From contig NZ_JAHKQR010000002.1 of assembly GCF_018860805.1 (NCBI RefSeq), positions 310,001-374,000 on the forward strand: DNA of 64,000 nucleotides, read 5' to 3'. How positions within the stretch are numbered: the stretch's first letter is position 1; each line of letters opens with the position of its first letter. A program made the position numbers and the translations under genes. Positions 24,907-34,234 of the stretch are shown one piece after another. This DNA is from Aestuariibacter sp. A3R04. GTDB taxonomy: Bacteria; Pseudomonadota; Gammaproteobacteria; Enterobacterales; Alteromonadaceae. The notes beneath the pieces are model-generated. The model was not told where the DNA came from, did not search any database, and was given only the letters and a program-made list of their open reading frames with translations.

Positions 24907-26301
24907 ATGCGTTATTTTCCGGTTTTTATTGACACCAAGGCAATGCAGGTACTCGTGGTTGGGGCCGGAGAAGTGGCCGCGCGCAAGCTAGAGTTAATAT
25001 TGAAATCAGACGCGTCGGTAACCGTAGTGGCCCCCTGGATGTGTGACACCGTTAAGGCCTATGCCAACAACCCCAGAGTTACACTTGTTAAACGCGCCTT
25101 TGTTGATGACGATCTGATAGATAAAGCCATGGTTTTTGTGGCTACCAGTGATGGAGTGGTGAATGAATATGTTCACGACCAGGCCCGCGCCCGTGAAGTA
25201 CTGGTGAACGTTGTTGATAATACGCCTCTGTGCCAGTTTATTACGCCGTCTATTATCGACCGCTCTCCCATCGTTGTTGCTATGAGCAGCGGTGGTGTTG
25301 CCCCAGTATTACTGCGCTATTTGCGCCAGAAGCTCGAAACCGTCATTCCAGGTAATATCGCCCGCCTGGGTTCGTTTTCTGAAAAATTTCGCGAGAAAGT
25401 CAAAGCTACCCTGTCGGGCGTTACTGCCCGTCGTTATTTTTGGGAAGATATCCTCGACGGTGACATCGCTGAAATGGTGGAAAAAGGTCAGGACGATAAG
25501 GCACAAAAGGCATTCCTTGAAGCACTTGACGCAGCCAAAGAAGAGAAGAAAACACAAGGTCAGGTATACCTGGTTGGTGCTGGCCCTGGAGATCCAGACC
25601 TACTCACTTTCCGCGCTCTGCGACTGATGCAAAAAGCCGATGTTGTGGTGTACGACCGCTTAGTCTCACCAGCAATTTTGGAGTTGGTTCGCCGTGACGC
25701 AGAAAAAATTTACGTAGGCAAAGCTAAGAGCAATCATACATTACCCCAAGAGCAAATTAACTCGTTGATGGTGGAAGAAGCCAAAAAAGGCAACCGGGTA
25801 GTTCGCTTAAAAGGCGGCGATCCGTTCATTTTCGGCCGCGGCGGAGAAGAAATTGAGGAACTCATTACTGCGAATATTGATTTTCAGGTTGTTCCTGGTA
25901 TTACAGCCGCGTCCGGTGCCAGTACTTATGCAGGCATTCCACTTACCCACAGGGATCACGCGCAATCAGTAACGTTTGCTACAGGCCATTTGAAAGACGG
26001 TACTATCGATCTCAACTGGCCAGCTCTTGCTCAGCAAGGACAAACTCTTGTGTTCTACATGGGCCTTACTGGCTTACCCATTATTTGCGAAAAGTTGATT
26101 GAGCACGGACTGAATGCTGACACCCCCATCGCCTTGGTTCAGGAAGCAACCCGAGACGCCCAAAAGGTGGTAACCGGCACATTGGCAACGATTAACGACA
26201 ACCCTCAAACGCCACTGATGCGCCCGCCTACATTAATTATTGTTGGCTCCGTAGTGTCGTTGCACTCGAAACTGGATTGGTTCACAACGCAATTAAATTA
26301 G
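24907..26301 (+). CDS. cysG: Siroheme synthase CysG
   Basis: From ATG 24907 the protein has 464 residues and begins MRYFPVFIDTKAMQVLVVG, which aligns with the usual CysG start; a longer TTG-started frame adds an unsupported leader. The N-terminal half (1-about 205) has the NAD-binding VVGAGEVAARK and the precorrin-2 dehydrogenase/ferrochelatase domain. The C-terminal half is the SAM-dependent uroporphyrinogen III methyltransferase: VGAGPGDPDLLTFRALRL, VVYDRLVS, RLKGGDPFIFGRGGEE and PGITAASGASTYAGIPLTHR. CysG makes siroheme for sulfite and nitrite reductases. It stands alone, without cysIJH genes. Confidence 0.94.
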   Translation: MRYFPVFIDTKAMQVLVVGAGEVAARKLELILKSDASVTVVAPWMCDTVKAYANNPRVTLVKRAFVDDDLIDKAMVFVATSDGVVNEYVHDQARAREVLVNVVDNTPLCQFITPSIIDRSPIVVAMSSGGVAPVLLRYLRQKLETVIPGNIARLGSFSEKFREKVKATLSGVTARRYFWEDILDGDIAEMVEKGQDDKAQKAFLEALDAAKEEKKTQGQVYLVGAGPGDPDLLTFRALRLMQKADVVVYDRLVSPAILELVRRDAEKIYVGKAKSNHTLPQEQINSLMVEEAKKGNRVVRLKGGDPFIFGRGGEEIEELITANIDFQVVPGITAASGASTYAGIPLTHRDHAQSVTFATGHLKDGTIDLNWPALAQQGQTLVFYMGLTGLPIICEKLIEHGLNADTPIALVQEATRDAQKVVTGTLATINDNPQTPLMRPPTLIIVGSVVSLHSKLDWFTTQLN

Positions 26302-26451
26302 CGTCGTTGCCATCAGAGGTGATTACTACTCATTGAATGCGTTAAGCTATGTGACCGTCTCGGTTAAACATAGTTATTTCATCGCGATGGCGTATACTGA
26401 GCTATTATAGAAATATCGGCTCTCCCCTATTCAATGTGAAAGGAACGAGGT

Positions 26452-27393
26452 TTGCGCACTATCGTTTTGATCATTTCGCTTTGCTTTGTATATCAAGCCA
26501 ATGCAGAACAACTGTCTTTTAATCGTTCCAAGCAGGGTGGCATGCTAACCTATCACTATCAATGGGTAGATGCGGACAAACAGACGCAGGCAATCAATTT
26601 TAACCTTAATGCCGAAAAACTAGCTGCCAGCCCTTTAGAACAGAAAAACTACCAGCCGACACTGGCCATGCGCTATGTTAGCGTCGAATTGCTAAAAATA
26701 GCCCGGGGATACGACCCGCGTGATGCGACCATTACTATCCGTCAGCAGGGTGAAAAAGTGGCCATTGGTGTGCGTTCCAGAGACCAAGAAAAACTCAAAG
26801 CTGTGCAAACTCACCTGACAGAGGCGAAAGAAAAAGCGCTGAACGATTACCTTCATGAACATTACTACACCCGCTATCGCACATCTTTCAATGAAAAGGC
26901 CATCAAGCCTGACCACGTTCGATATATGAAAGAACTCACTGACGTATTGATACCGTTATCGCAAGCTTTTTACGAAAAAGTCGTGGTGAGATCTGACGCC
27001 AGGGAATATTTCAATTTGTTACTGGGATGGGTGCAGAGTATTCCCTATGACGCGCTTGACAATCGAATACAGAGCAACGGTTCAGGCTTCGCACCTCCCG
27101 CACAACTGCTAAATGAAAACCGGGGAGATTGTGACAGTAAGTCGGTACTCACCGCGTCAATTGCCCGGGCGTTCTTACCTGATACTCCCATGGTACTGAT
27201 TCTTCTGCCCGATCACGCCCTTCTCGGCATAGCCCTTACACCACGCAAGGGAGAAAAGACACTTAACGCCAACGGTGAAACTTATGTACTTATTGAGCCC
27301 ACAGGGCCTGCAAAACTAAAAATTGGCCAAGTAGCAGACAACACCGCGTTAGCCATTGCTCAGGGAAAATACACGTTAGAAAAAATTCAATAA
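26452..27393 (+). CDS. Exported transglutaminase-like cysteine protein
   Basis: A 313-residue protein with a signal peptide (residues 1-18, ending QANA). A transglutaminase-like catalytic triad is visible: Cys in NRGDCDSKSVL, His in LPDHALLGIAL and an acidic residue in LIEPTGP. The N-terminal 130 residues have no recognisable domain. The start is TTG at 26452, with AGGA 7-8 bases upstream and no in-frame ATG near. Periplasmic proteins of this fold act as proteases or peptide cross-linkers; the substrate is unknown. The stop coincides with the breakpoint of a truncated PepSY gene on the other strand. Moderate confidence in the fold, low in function. Confidence 0.7.
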   Translation: MRTIVLIISLCFVYQANAEQLSFNRSKQGGMLTYHYQWVDADKQTQAINFNLNAEKLAASPLEQKNYQPTLAMRYVSVELLKIARGYDPRDATITIRQQGEKVAIGVRSRDQEKLKAVQTHLTEAKEKALNDYLHEHYYTRYRTSFNEKAIKPDHVRYMKELTDVLIPLSQAFYEKVVVRSDAREYFNLLLGWVQSIPYDALDNRIQSNGSGFAPPAQLLNENRGDCDSKSVLTASIARAFLPDTPMVLILLPDHALLGIALTPRKGEKTLNANGETYVLIEPTGPAKLKIGQVADNTALAIAQGKYTLEKIQ

Positions 27394-27490
27394 AAAGTAT
27401 CCACCCAAATAGTGGGCCCAGCCAGGTATGTAGCCAACTGCTACTCTGACGCCAATTAGGTTGTGGCGTTTTTTCCATTTTGCTTACCAT
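27394..27490 (-). pseudogene. Truncated PepSY-associated transmembrane protein (N-terminal stub)
   Basis: ATG at 27490 overlaps the stop of the upstream DUF3649-like gene (ATGGTAA), as in an intact operon. The first ~33 residues, including SSSWLHTWLGPLFGWILF, look like the first membrane helix of PepSY-associated (PiuB-like) proteins. That similarity stops at about 27393, exactly where the convergent transglutaminase-like gene ends; the open frame continues antisense into that gene with no family resemblance. Full-length relatives have several hundred residues, so most of the gene is gone. Confidence 0.55.
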
Positions 27491-27741
27491 GGTGCCTTTT
27501 CCAGTAGAAATAGTCCGCCACACCCTATACCTGCGAGAATGGCGATAAACTGGAAGACCGCTTTGCCCCCTGGCAACTTAAAAGCAACGATAACAACTGC
27601 ACAGAAAATAACAAACCCAAGCATGGTTGCGAGCAGCACAGCATCCGGTCTGGGAAGAGGAAGGGTAACGGCAAGGAGCCCCGTGTAAACAGCCACAACT
27701 GCTAAATTTCCCACCGTCGCCAAGCTTGTACGTATCAACAC
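27484..27741 (-). CDS. Small membrane protein, DUF3649-like (iron-uptake associated)
   Basis: An 85-residue protein with about three membrane helices, starting at GTG 27741. The segment LPLPRPDAVLLATMLGFVIF resembles DUF3649, a family found next to PepSY-associated membrane proteins and TonB siderophore receptors. The next gene is a PepSY stub overlapping its stop, which supports the assignment. A Fur box lies 96 bp upstream. With its partners missing, it is probably a surviving piece of a decayed iron-uptake accessory operon. The alternative DUF3325, from the same clusters, fits less well. Confidence 0.55.
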   Translation of the reverse strand: MLIRTSLATVGNLAVVAVYTGLLAVTLPLPRPDAVLLATMLGFVIFCAVVIVAFKLPGGKAVFQFIAILAGIGCGGLFLLEKAPW

Positions 27742-27836
27742 ATCCGCAATTGAACGCTACAAAAGCGGCTTTCTTGGCAGCATAACTGCATTGAGGATTT
27801 TACTACTTGACATAAAAAGACTTCACCCACCTAATA

Positions 27837-27853
27837 GATAATGATTATCATTC
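27837..27853. promoter_or_regulatory. Fur box
   Basis: GATAATGATTATCATTC matches the classical 19-bp Fur consensus at 16 of 19 positions when extended by two bases. It lies between the divergent DUF3649-like gene (start 27741) and response regulator gene (start 27908), so ferric uptake regulator control of one or both is expected. Confidence 0.8.
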
Positions 27854-27907
27854 GCTAGACTAAAGTCTAAACCTGACCACAACCTGACAACACGTGTAAA
27901 TACAGCT

Positions 27908-28354
27908 ATGAAACTACTGATCATTGAGGATAACCAAGCACTTCGTGAGTTGCTCAACGACAAACTAGCCGCAAATGGATACACCATTGATGCGGCTGAT
28001 TCGTGTACAGAAGCGCGAGCGTTTATACAACACGTTAAGTATGACCTCATTGTTCTGGATCTGGGTTTACCCGACGGCAATGGTATTGATTTACTAAGGA
28101 CTATTCGCAATCAAAAGAAATACACTAACCCTTGTATCATTCTTTCCGCGCGGGATGCATTGCAAAGTAAGATCGACGGGCTTGATGCCGGAGCTGACGA
28201 CTATTTAATAAAACCATTTGAATTTGCTGAGCTACACGCGCGGATCAGAGCGCTTTTGCGGCGTCCTCAAGCAATGAATGACGATTTTATCGTCGTTGAA
28301 AATGTGTATTTACATCGCAATAAGCGCGCATTGAATATGATGGTGAACACGTGA
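27908..28354 (+). CDS. OmpR-type response regulator lacking its DNA-binding domain (truncated)
   Basis: A 148-residue protein with a complete receiver domain (1-about 120): Asp8/Asp9 pocket in IIEDNQ, phospho-acceptor Asp51 in LIVLDLGLPDG, and the conserved Lys in DDYLIKPFEF. The inter-domain linker ALLRRPQ and the first residues of an OmpR-type winged helix (IVVENVYLHRNKRAL) follow, then the frame ends after MMVNT. About 80 residues of DNA-binding domain are missing. Its stop overlaps the GTG of a kinase fragment (GTGA). This looks like the left end of an internal deletion. It could still accept phosphate but should not bind DNA in the normal way. Confidence 0.8.
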   Translation: MKLLIIEDNQALRELLNDKLAANGYTIDAADSCTEARAFIQHVKYDLIVLDLGLPDGNGIDLLRTIRNQKKYTNPCIILSARDALQSKIDGLDAGADDYLIKPFEFAELHARIRALLRRPQAMNDDFIVVENVYLHRNKRALNMMVNT

Positions 28355-28830
28355 CTACCGAGCAAACTGCACAGATTTCCCGGTGTTTGAGACATTCGTG
28401 TGCTTTGCAACTTCCGCGCTTTGAACAGAATAACCGCAGACTTTCGTTAGATATTCCACAGGAAGCTGAGTATTTAGAATGCCGGGGTTCTGCACACCTG
28501 TTTACTGAAGTATTTAATAACTTAATTGAAAATGCGTATAGTCATGGCATGGGGGCCGTGATGGTGTCTATTACTGTTGCCGAAAAATTAGTGCAAGTAC
28601 ACATACGTGACGAAGGTGAGTCACTCAAAGATATATCACTTTCCCTGTTGAGTACCAGGTTCTATAAAGCCAATTCTGATACTCAGGGCAGCGGGCTGGG
28701 GTTATCTATTGTGCATTCAATTTTACCTCATATTTCTGCCAATCTAACGTTATCCCCGTCACCAACCACATGTTTTACGTTGTCATTACCTTATTTATCT
28801 CAAAAGGCTATTCGCTCCCCAACAAAATAA
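28351..28830 (+). CDS. Histidine kinase ATPase-domain fragment (truncated)
   Basis: A 159-residue open frame starting at GTG 28351. It contains the ATP-binding domain of a sensor kinase: N box FNNLIENAYSHG, G1-like IRDEGES and G2 GSGLGLSIVHSI. The sensor, membrane helices and the phospho-accepting His region expected of a QseC/PmrB-type kinase are absent; similarity starts just after the DHp helices (ENNRRLSLDIP-like FEQNNRRLSLDIPQE). Together with the truncated regulator it is best read as the right end of one deletion through a two-component operon. Not a functional kinase alone. Confidence 0.75.
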   Translation: MTTEQTAQISRCLRHSCALQLPRFEQNNRRLSLDIPQEAEYLECRGSAHLFTEVFNNLIENAYSHGMGAVMVSITVAEKLVQVHIRDEGESLKDISLSLLSTRFYKANSDTQGSGLGLSIVHSILPHISANLTLSPSPTTCFTLSLPYLSQKAIRSPTK

Positions 28831-28933
28831 CCAGCGCCGTGGCTCAACATTCCTTCTCACTGTGAATTCTACGTTGGCACTATCGCCCCCAAACACGCGC
28901 CGGGGGCTTAGAACGTCAGTGTGATTTCCTTGG

Positions 28934-30331
28934 CTATAACTCTTGCTCTGCAAACTCCGCCAGACGAGAACGCACTACACCATCCAGATTTATAGTGGCA
29001 CTGCCCGAGAAGTTTTTGAAACGCTCAACGAGATATGTCAAACCCGATGTAACAGCACTTAAATAATTGCTGTCGATTTGCGCCAGGTTTCCAGAACAAA
29101 TTAACTTTGTACCCTCACCGCAGCGCGTAATTATGGTTTTCAATTGTGCCGCCGTAAGATTTTGTGATTCATCCAGGATCACAATGGAATTTTGGATACT
29201 TCTCCCGCGCATAAAGTTAACCGATTTAAACTGAATATTGGCTTTTTCCATAATGTAGTTCATAGAACTCTTCGCGTTTTCATCGTGTTTGTGAAGCACT
29301 TCCAGAGAATCCGTTATCGCCGCCAGCCAGGGGGCCATTTTTTCCTCTTCCGTGCCAGGTAAAAAACCAATGGACTCAGCAATTTCTGGCGTAGAACGGG
29401 TTACGATAATCTTGTCGTACATGTTCTTTTCCACCACCATTTCAAGGGCCGCCGCTAACGCCAGCAATGTTTTACCGCTTCCCGCTGGCCCAGTAAGGAT
29501 GACAAGGTCAATATGTGGATCGAGAAGAGAATGCAACGCCATTGCCTGACCGATATTCTTAGGTGATATCCCCCAAGCGTGCCGACTCATGAGGCGTTCG
29601 TAGCCTAAGTCCAACACTTCCAATGTGTCAGACGTCATGGCTTCCACAATACCGGCAAACTGCTTTGATTCATCAAGTAAATATTCGTTTATGTAGGGGT
29701 CGGCCATCACCGTACGGGGAATAGTATGAATGGTGTCGCGACCCTCACTTCTGCTTTCAACAGACTTAACCTGTTCCCAAAAGTTACCTTCAAACTGATG
29801 GTAGCCTTTAGAAAGGTACTTAATATCACTAATAAGCTGGTCAGTACGATAATCCTCCACATGCGCCAAGCCAGCACCTTTGGCTTTCAGCCTCATATTG
29901 AGATCTTTGGTTACTAAGACTACTTGCTGGGGCGCGTACGTTTTCTGCAGGTGCAGGGCCACGTTGATGATGCGGTTATCATTTTCGTTACTGGTAAAAA
30001 TCTGCTGCGATTCTGCCATATTTAAATCAGCAAAAATCGACAACGACCCGGAAGGTTTATTATCGCCCGCTCCCATCCCCTCCATAGAAACACCGGCCAA
30101 CATATCCTCTGGTGTGGCGTCGTGGAGTAAGTCCTCCATGGATCGAATAGATACGCGCGCATCTCTGGCAACATCTTTCTTGCTGTCTTTGATGTAATCA
30201 AGTTCTTCTAACACTGTCATTGGAACAACAACGTCATGTTCTTTAAAAGAGAGGAAAGCAAGAGGTTCGTGTAGCAGGATATTTGTATCTAAGACATAAA
30301 TTTTGGTGTCTGTGGATTTTTTTCTTGGCAT
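28934..30331 (-). CDS. PhoH family protein with N-terminal PIN domain (PhoH2-like)
   Basis: From ATG 30331 (GGAG 6 bases upstream; the TTG five codons earlier is less likely) the protein has 465 residues. An N-terminal PIN RNase domain (about 10-150) shows IYVLDTNILLHEP with Asp15 and VLEELDYIK. The C-terminal PhoH ATPase shows Walker A GPAGSGKT and Walker B IVILDESQNLT. Such PIN-PhoH proteins are thought to be RNA helicase/ribonucleases; the cellular role is unsettled. Divergent from rapA across 281 bp, which holds no convincing gene. Confidence 0.92.
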   Translation of the reverse strand: MPRKKSTDTKIYVLDTNILLHEPLAFLSFKEHDVVVPMTVLEELDYIKDSKKDVARDARVSIRSMEDLLHDATPEDMLAGVSMEGMGAGDNKPSGSLSIFADLNMAESQQIFTSNENDNRIINVALHLQKTYAPQQVVLVTKDLNMRLKAKGAGLAHVEDYRTDQLISDIKYLSKGYHQFEGNFWEQVKSVESRSEGRDTIHTIPRTVMADPYINEYLLDESKQFAGIVEAMTSDTLEVLDLGYERLMSRHAWGISPKNIGQAMALHSLLDPHIDLVILTGPAGSGKTLLALAAALEMVVEKNMYDKIIVTRSTPEIAESIGFLPGTEEEKMAPWLAAITDSLEVLHKHDENAKSSMNYIMEKANIQFKSVNFMRGRSIQNSIVILDESQNLTAAQLKTIITRCGEGTKLICSGNLAQIDSNYLSAVTSGLTYLVERFKNFSGSATINLDGVVRSRLAEFAEQEL

Positions 30332-30612
30332 CCTTCGCTCCGACAAGAGAAATCTAAGCCCGTCGATGACTGACGTGCAGTAAAGAGTCTCGCTTAGGAG
30401 AGATGGATACCGTCGAACCGGATTATCTACTCCGTATCGCGTCGACTTTCATTTCCACCATAATCCAGTTTTACCAACTTAGCACTTTTTTTTGCTATTT
30501 TTTTATATGGCAAGCACTGTCGCGGGAAGAATTGCCCAAAAAACGCCAGTTCACCTTTATTCGTACCGGTAGTGTCAGTACAATACCGGCCGCAAAAAAT
30601 TAAGGTATCGCT

Positions 30613-33438
30613 ATGAGTTCAGTTAATACATTTTCCGCGGGGCAGCGCTGGTTGAGCAACACCGAGTCCGAGTTGGGTTTAGGCGCTGTGATGAGTGTCG
30701 ACTTCCGCTCGGTAGAGATTTTCTACCCAGCCACCGGCGAAAGCCGAATGTATACCAAGGAAAATGCCCCGCTGACTCGGCTCATCTTCGGCGAAGGCGA
30801 TACTGTTACCAGTCAGGACGGCTGGACCTTACAAGTGCAAAAAGTTGAAGAATCCAATGGTGTACTGATATATCACGGTTTGCGCGAAGACACTAAAGCC
30901 AGCGCACGACTACCTGAAATGCAGTTGGACAATCACATTAAGTTAAATCAACCTGAGCAACGTCTCTTTAACTTCCAAACCGATGCGCCCAAGTGGTTTG
31001 ACATGCGGTTAAATGCCCTGCGCAACCAACACGCTTATCTCAAATCTTCCACCATTGGTTTGTCGGGCGCCCGTATCGAACTCATTCCCCACCAGTTGCA
31101 CATCGCTTCTGAAGTGGGGAGCCGCCATGCGCCACGCGTGTTGCTGGCTGATGAAGTGGGGCTGGGTAAAACTATTGAAGCCGCACTGATCATTCATCGC
31201 CAGTTGAAAACCGGAAAAGTTCAGCGTGTACTTATTGTCGTCCCTGATTCTTTGGTTCATCAGTGGCTAGTAGAAATGTTGCGCCGGGTGAATTTGCCAT
31301 TTGCTATTTTTGATGAGAGTCGCTGTGAAGCACTTGACGATGCTGGCGGCAATCCGTTTGAAAGTGATCAATTGGTATTGTGTAGCATCAACTTCTTGAA
31401 AGACAATGCCAGGCGTCATCAACAGGCTTTAGAAGCAGGCTGGGACATGCTTGTGGTTGACGAAGCACATCACCTCGCCTGGTCAGCACAGGCACCGTCA
31501 GTCGAATACCAGCGTATTGAAGCACTGGCCAATACCACACCCGGCGTATTGCTGTTAACCGCAACCCCTGATCAACTTGGCCATGAAAGTCACTTTGCCC
31601 GCTTGCGGCTACTTGACCCCGCGCGGTTTCACGATTACGCCGCTTTTTTGCAGGAAGAAAGCCAATACAGTGCATTGGCCGACGCAGTAACGCCTTTACT
31701 GGATGACGAGCCTTTGTCCGACGAAGCCATAGATGCACTCAACGCTGTAGCCCCGGAAATCATGGCTCGATTTGATGACATCAATAGTACTGACTCCCGA
31801 CAAGCGGCAATCAGTCAGCTCATCGATACTCACGGCACAGGGCGTTTATTGTTTCGTAACCGACGGGCGGGAATTGAAGGGTTTCCCGTCAGGCAACTGA
31901 GTACTTACCCACTGGCGCTACCGGAAATATACGACAGTGCCGTGTATGGCGGAGAACTCTTTAATGCCCTGTATCCCGAGCGTCAATCTACGCTGGTAAA
32001 CAGCTGGTTCGATCACGACCCCCGAGTAGAGTGGTTACTGGGCTTTCTGCCAACTGTTCGCCCTGCAAAAGTACTGCTGATTTGCGCTGATAAAATCACC
32101 GCCCAGCAACTCGGCGAAGTCATTCGAACCAGAAGCGGTATTCGACACAGTGTTTTCCACGAAGGCATGAGCATTGTTGAACGCGATAAAGCCGCCCATT
32201 ATTTTTCCGACCCGGAGGAAGGTGCGCAGATATTGTTGTGTAGTGAAATTGGCAGTGAAGGGCGCAACTTCCAGTTTGCCCATCATTTGGTATTGTTTGA
32301 TTTACCCCTTACCCCAGATTTACTTGAGCAACGCATAGGTCGTTTAGACAGAATAGGTCAAACCAAAGATATCCAAATTCATGTCCCTTTCATTCAGCAG
32401 ACGGCGCAATCTGTGCTGCTAAAATGGTATCGCGACGGACTTGATGCATTTGAGCATACCTGCCCCACGGGGTCGGGAGTATTTGACGAACTACAGGACA
32501 AACTGGTTGAAGCCTGTCTTGACCCAGAAAATGATATTTTAGTGTCAGAACTAATAGAAAACAGCCTTGCTCTCAATCAAACCTTAAAAGCGCAGTTAGA
32601 CGCTGGTCGGGATCGCTTGCTGGAACTGAATGCATCGGGTGAAGGCCGTGTTGATGGTCTTATCGAAGACATTGTGGAGCAGGATGCTTCCGTGGAACTA
32701 TCTCGCTTTATGGGTAGGCTATTTGACGCACTAGGCGTCACTCAGGAAGAGAAAGGCAATGACTGTTTTATCCTTACTCCTTCTGAATCAATGGTAAACC
32801 ATTTACCGGGGCTCGACCCCGAAGGTATGACGGTAACGTATCGCCGTCGTATTGCCACCACTCTGGAGCATGTTCATTTTCTCAGCTGGGACCACCCGCT
32901 CGTGCACAATGCTATAGATATGGTGCTCTCGGATACGCTGGGCAAAGCCAGTGTTGGCTTTATTGCCGATAGAGCGCTACCCAAAGGCGCATACTGGCTC
33001 GAGGCTCTGTTTGTATTACAAGCGAATGCAGAGAAAAAACTGCAACCTGGACGTTTTTTGCCCGCAACCCCAATACGTCTGTGTTTAGACGCACAAGGTA
33101 ACGACGCAGATCTCACTTTTGACGTGGGCCGTCCCGTTGGTAGAAAAATTGCCCAGCAGTTAATTAAAGCGCTTCAACAACCTCTAACACAACACATTGA
33201 AAAAGCAGCGGTTATGGCACAGCGCCTCGCTAATCAAATCCAGCATGATGCAATTACAACAATGACAGACACCCTCTCAGCACAAGCCCAGCGCCTGAGA
33301 GATTTACAAGCTCACAACCCTGCCGTCAGAGACAGTGAAATTGCTTTTATTGAGTCACAACGTGATGCGCTCACAGAAGCACTGCAGCAAGCCTCCGTGC
33401 AATTAGACGGGTTGCGTATTGTGGTAAATAACCCGTAA
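30613..33438 (+). CDS. rapA: RNA polymerase-associated ATPase RapA
   Basis: A 941-residue Swi2/Snf2 protein, close to the 968 residues of Escherichia coli RapA. The N-terminal Tudor-like region (1-about 110) precedes Walker A DEVGLGKT (180-187), VVDEAHHLAW, TATPDQLG, and the helicase C half with GSEGRNFQFAHHLV and LEQRIGRLDRIGQ. RapA binds core RNA polymerase and helps recycle it. AAGG is 7 bases before the ATG. rluA follows after 6 bp; rapA-rluA adjacency is conserved. Confidence 0.95.
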   Translation: MSSVNTFSAGQRWLSNTESELGLGAVMSVDFRSVEIFYPATGESRMYTKENAPLTRLIFGEGDTVTSQDGWTLQVQKVEESNGVLIYHGLREDTKASARLPEMQLDNHIKLNQPEQRLFNFQTDAPKWFDMRLNALRNQHAYLKSSTIGLSGARIELIPHQLHIASEVGSRHAPRVLLADEVGLGKTIEAALIIHRQLKTGKVQRVLIVVPDSLVHQWLVEMLRRVNLPFAIFDESRCEALDDAGGNPFESDQLVLCSINFLKDNARRHQQALEAGWDMLVVDEAHHLAWSAQAPSVEYQRIEALANTTPGVLLLTATPDQLGHESHFARLRLLDPARFHDYAAFLQEESQYSALADAVTPLLDDEPLSDEAIDALNAVAPEIMARFDDINSTDSRQAAISQLIDTHGTGRLLFRNRRAGIEGFPVRQLSTYPLALPEIYDSAVYGGELFNALYPERQSTLVNSWFDHDPRVEWLLGFLPTVRPAKVLLICADKITAQQLGEVIRTRSGIRHSVFHEGMSIVERDKAAHYFSDPEEGAQILLCSEIGSEGRNFQFAHHLVLFDLPLTPDLLEQRIGRLDRIGQTKDIQIHVPFIQQTAQSVLLKWYRDGLDAFEHTCPTGSGVFDELQDKLVEACLDPENDILVSELIENSLALNQTLKAQLDAGRDRLLELNASGEGRVDGLIEDIVEQDASVELSRFMGRLFDALGVTQEEKGNDCFILTPSESMVNHLPGLDPEGMTVTYRRRIATTLEHVHFLSWDHPLVHNAIDMVLSDTLGKASVGFIADRALPKGAYWLEALFVLQANAEKKLQPGRFLPATPIRLCLDAQGNDADLTFDVGRPVGRKIAQQLIKALQQPLTQHIEKAAVMAQRLANQIQHDAITTMTDTLSAQAQRLRDLQAHNPAVRDSEIAFIESQRDALTEALQQASVQLDGLRIVVNNP

Positions 33439-33444
33439 CGCCCC

Positions 33445-34143
33445 ATGAAAAAAAACTTTGTTTACCAACCGCCTTACACGCCTTATCTGCAGTTACTTCA
33501 CCACGACAATGACATTGTTGTGGCAAACAAGCAAAGCGGTTTGTTGAGTGTTACCGGCATACAACCTGCCCATAAAGACGCGCTGATAACCCGTGTTCAG
33601 CGCGTGTTGCCCACTGCAACGGTTGTGCATCGCCTTGACATGGCCACCTCTGGCGTAATGGTGATGGCTCTGAACAAAGATGCCCACCGAAAACTATCCA
33701 GACAATTTCAAGACAGAATAACTAAGAAACGTTACTACGCGCGGGTAGACGGCATAGTAGCACCCGATGAGGGCAGTATAGATATTCCATTAATAGTGGA
33801 CTGGCCTAACCGTCCGAAACAGAAAATCGATTATGAAAACGGCAAACCCTCCCTGACCCATTTCAAAGTCATTAAACGGTTAGAAAATGAAACATGGATG
33901 GAATTGCTACCGGTTACTGGTCGCTCTCACCAGCTTCGCATGCACATGCTGGCCCTCGGCCACCCTATTTTAGGCGACCGACTATACGCCCACGAAGAAG
34001 CCAAAGCACGGGCTCCACGGTTGCAACTTCACGCTGAAACCTTGTTATTACAACATCCGGAAAACGGCGAATGGTGTCGTTTCTCTTCTGTTGTCCCCTT
34101 TATGGCGCATACTCCTGTACCGCTGGAGATAGACAAACCTTAA
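33445..34143 (+). CDS. rluA: Ribosomal/tRNA pseudouridine synthase RluA
   Basis: A 232-residue pseudouridine synthase with catalytic Asp65 in VHRLDMATSGVMV and the later GRSHQLRMHMLALGHPILGD motif. No S4 domain, as in RluA, which modifies 23S rRNA position 746 and tRNA position 32. Short size plus location right after rapA favours RluA over RluC/RluD. Probably cotranscribed with rapA (6-bp gap). Confidence 0.92.
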   Translation: MKKNFVYQPPYTPYLQLLHHDNDIVVANKQSGLLSVTGIQPAHKDALITRVQRVLPTATVVHRLDMATSGVMVMALNKDAHRKLSRQFQDRITKKRYYARVDGIVAPDEGSIDIPLIVDWPNRPKQKIDYENGKPSLTHFKVIKRLENETWMELLPVTGRSHQLRMHMLALGHPILGDRLYAHEEAKARAPRLQLHAETLLLQHPENGEWCRFSSVVPFMAHTPVPLEIDKP

Positions 34144-34162
34144 ATGTACCATTAAGTTTACT

Positions 34163-34198
34163 CGTACCACGCCGATAAATAGTGTAACGCGTGGTACG
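34163..34198. other. Perfect 10-bp stem-loop between rluA and the DUF3530 gene
   Basis: CGTACCACGC (34163-34172) and GCGTGGTACG (34189-34198) pair around 16 bases. No T-tract follows in either direction, so a standard terminator is unlikely; an mRNA-end protecting stem or leader structure is possible. Confidence 0.4.
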
Positions 34199-34234
34199 TG
34201 TATACAGGTGCTGTGTCCAACTGAAGGTGAAAAC

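Noticed and set aside
28880..28912. GCCCCC/GGGGGC hairpin between kinase fragment and phoH
   Set aside because: Long loop and no T-tract; not a convincing terminator.
30403..30603. 66-codon frame between phoH and rapA
   Set aside because: No family resemblance or ribosome-binding site; the gap is better read as a divergent promoter region.
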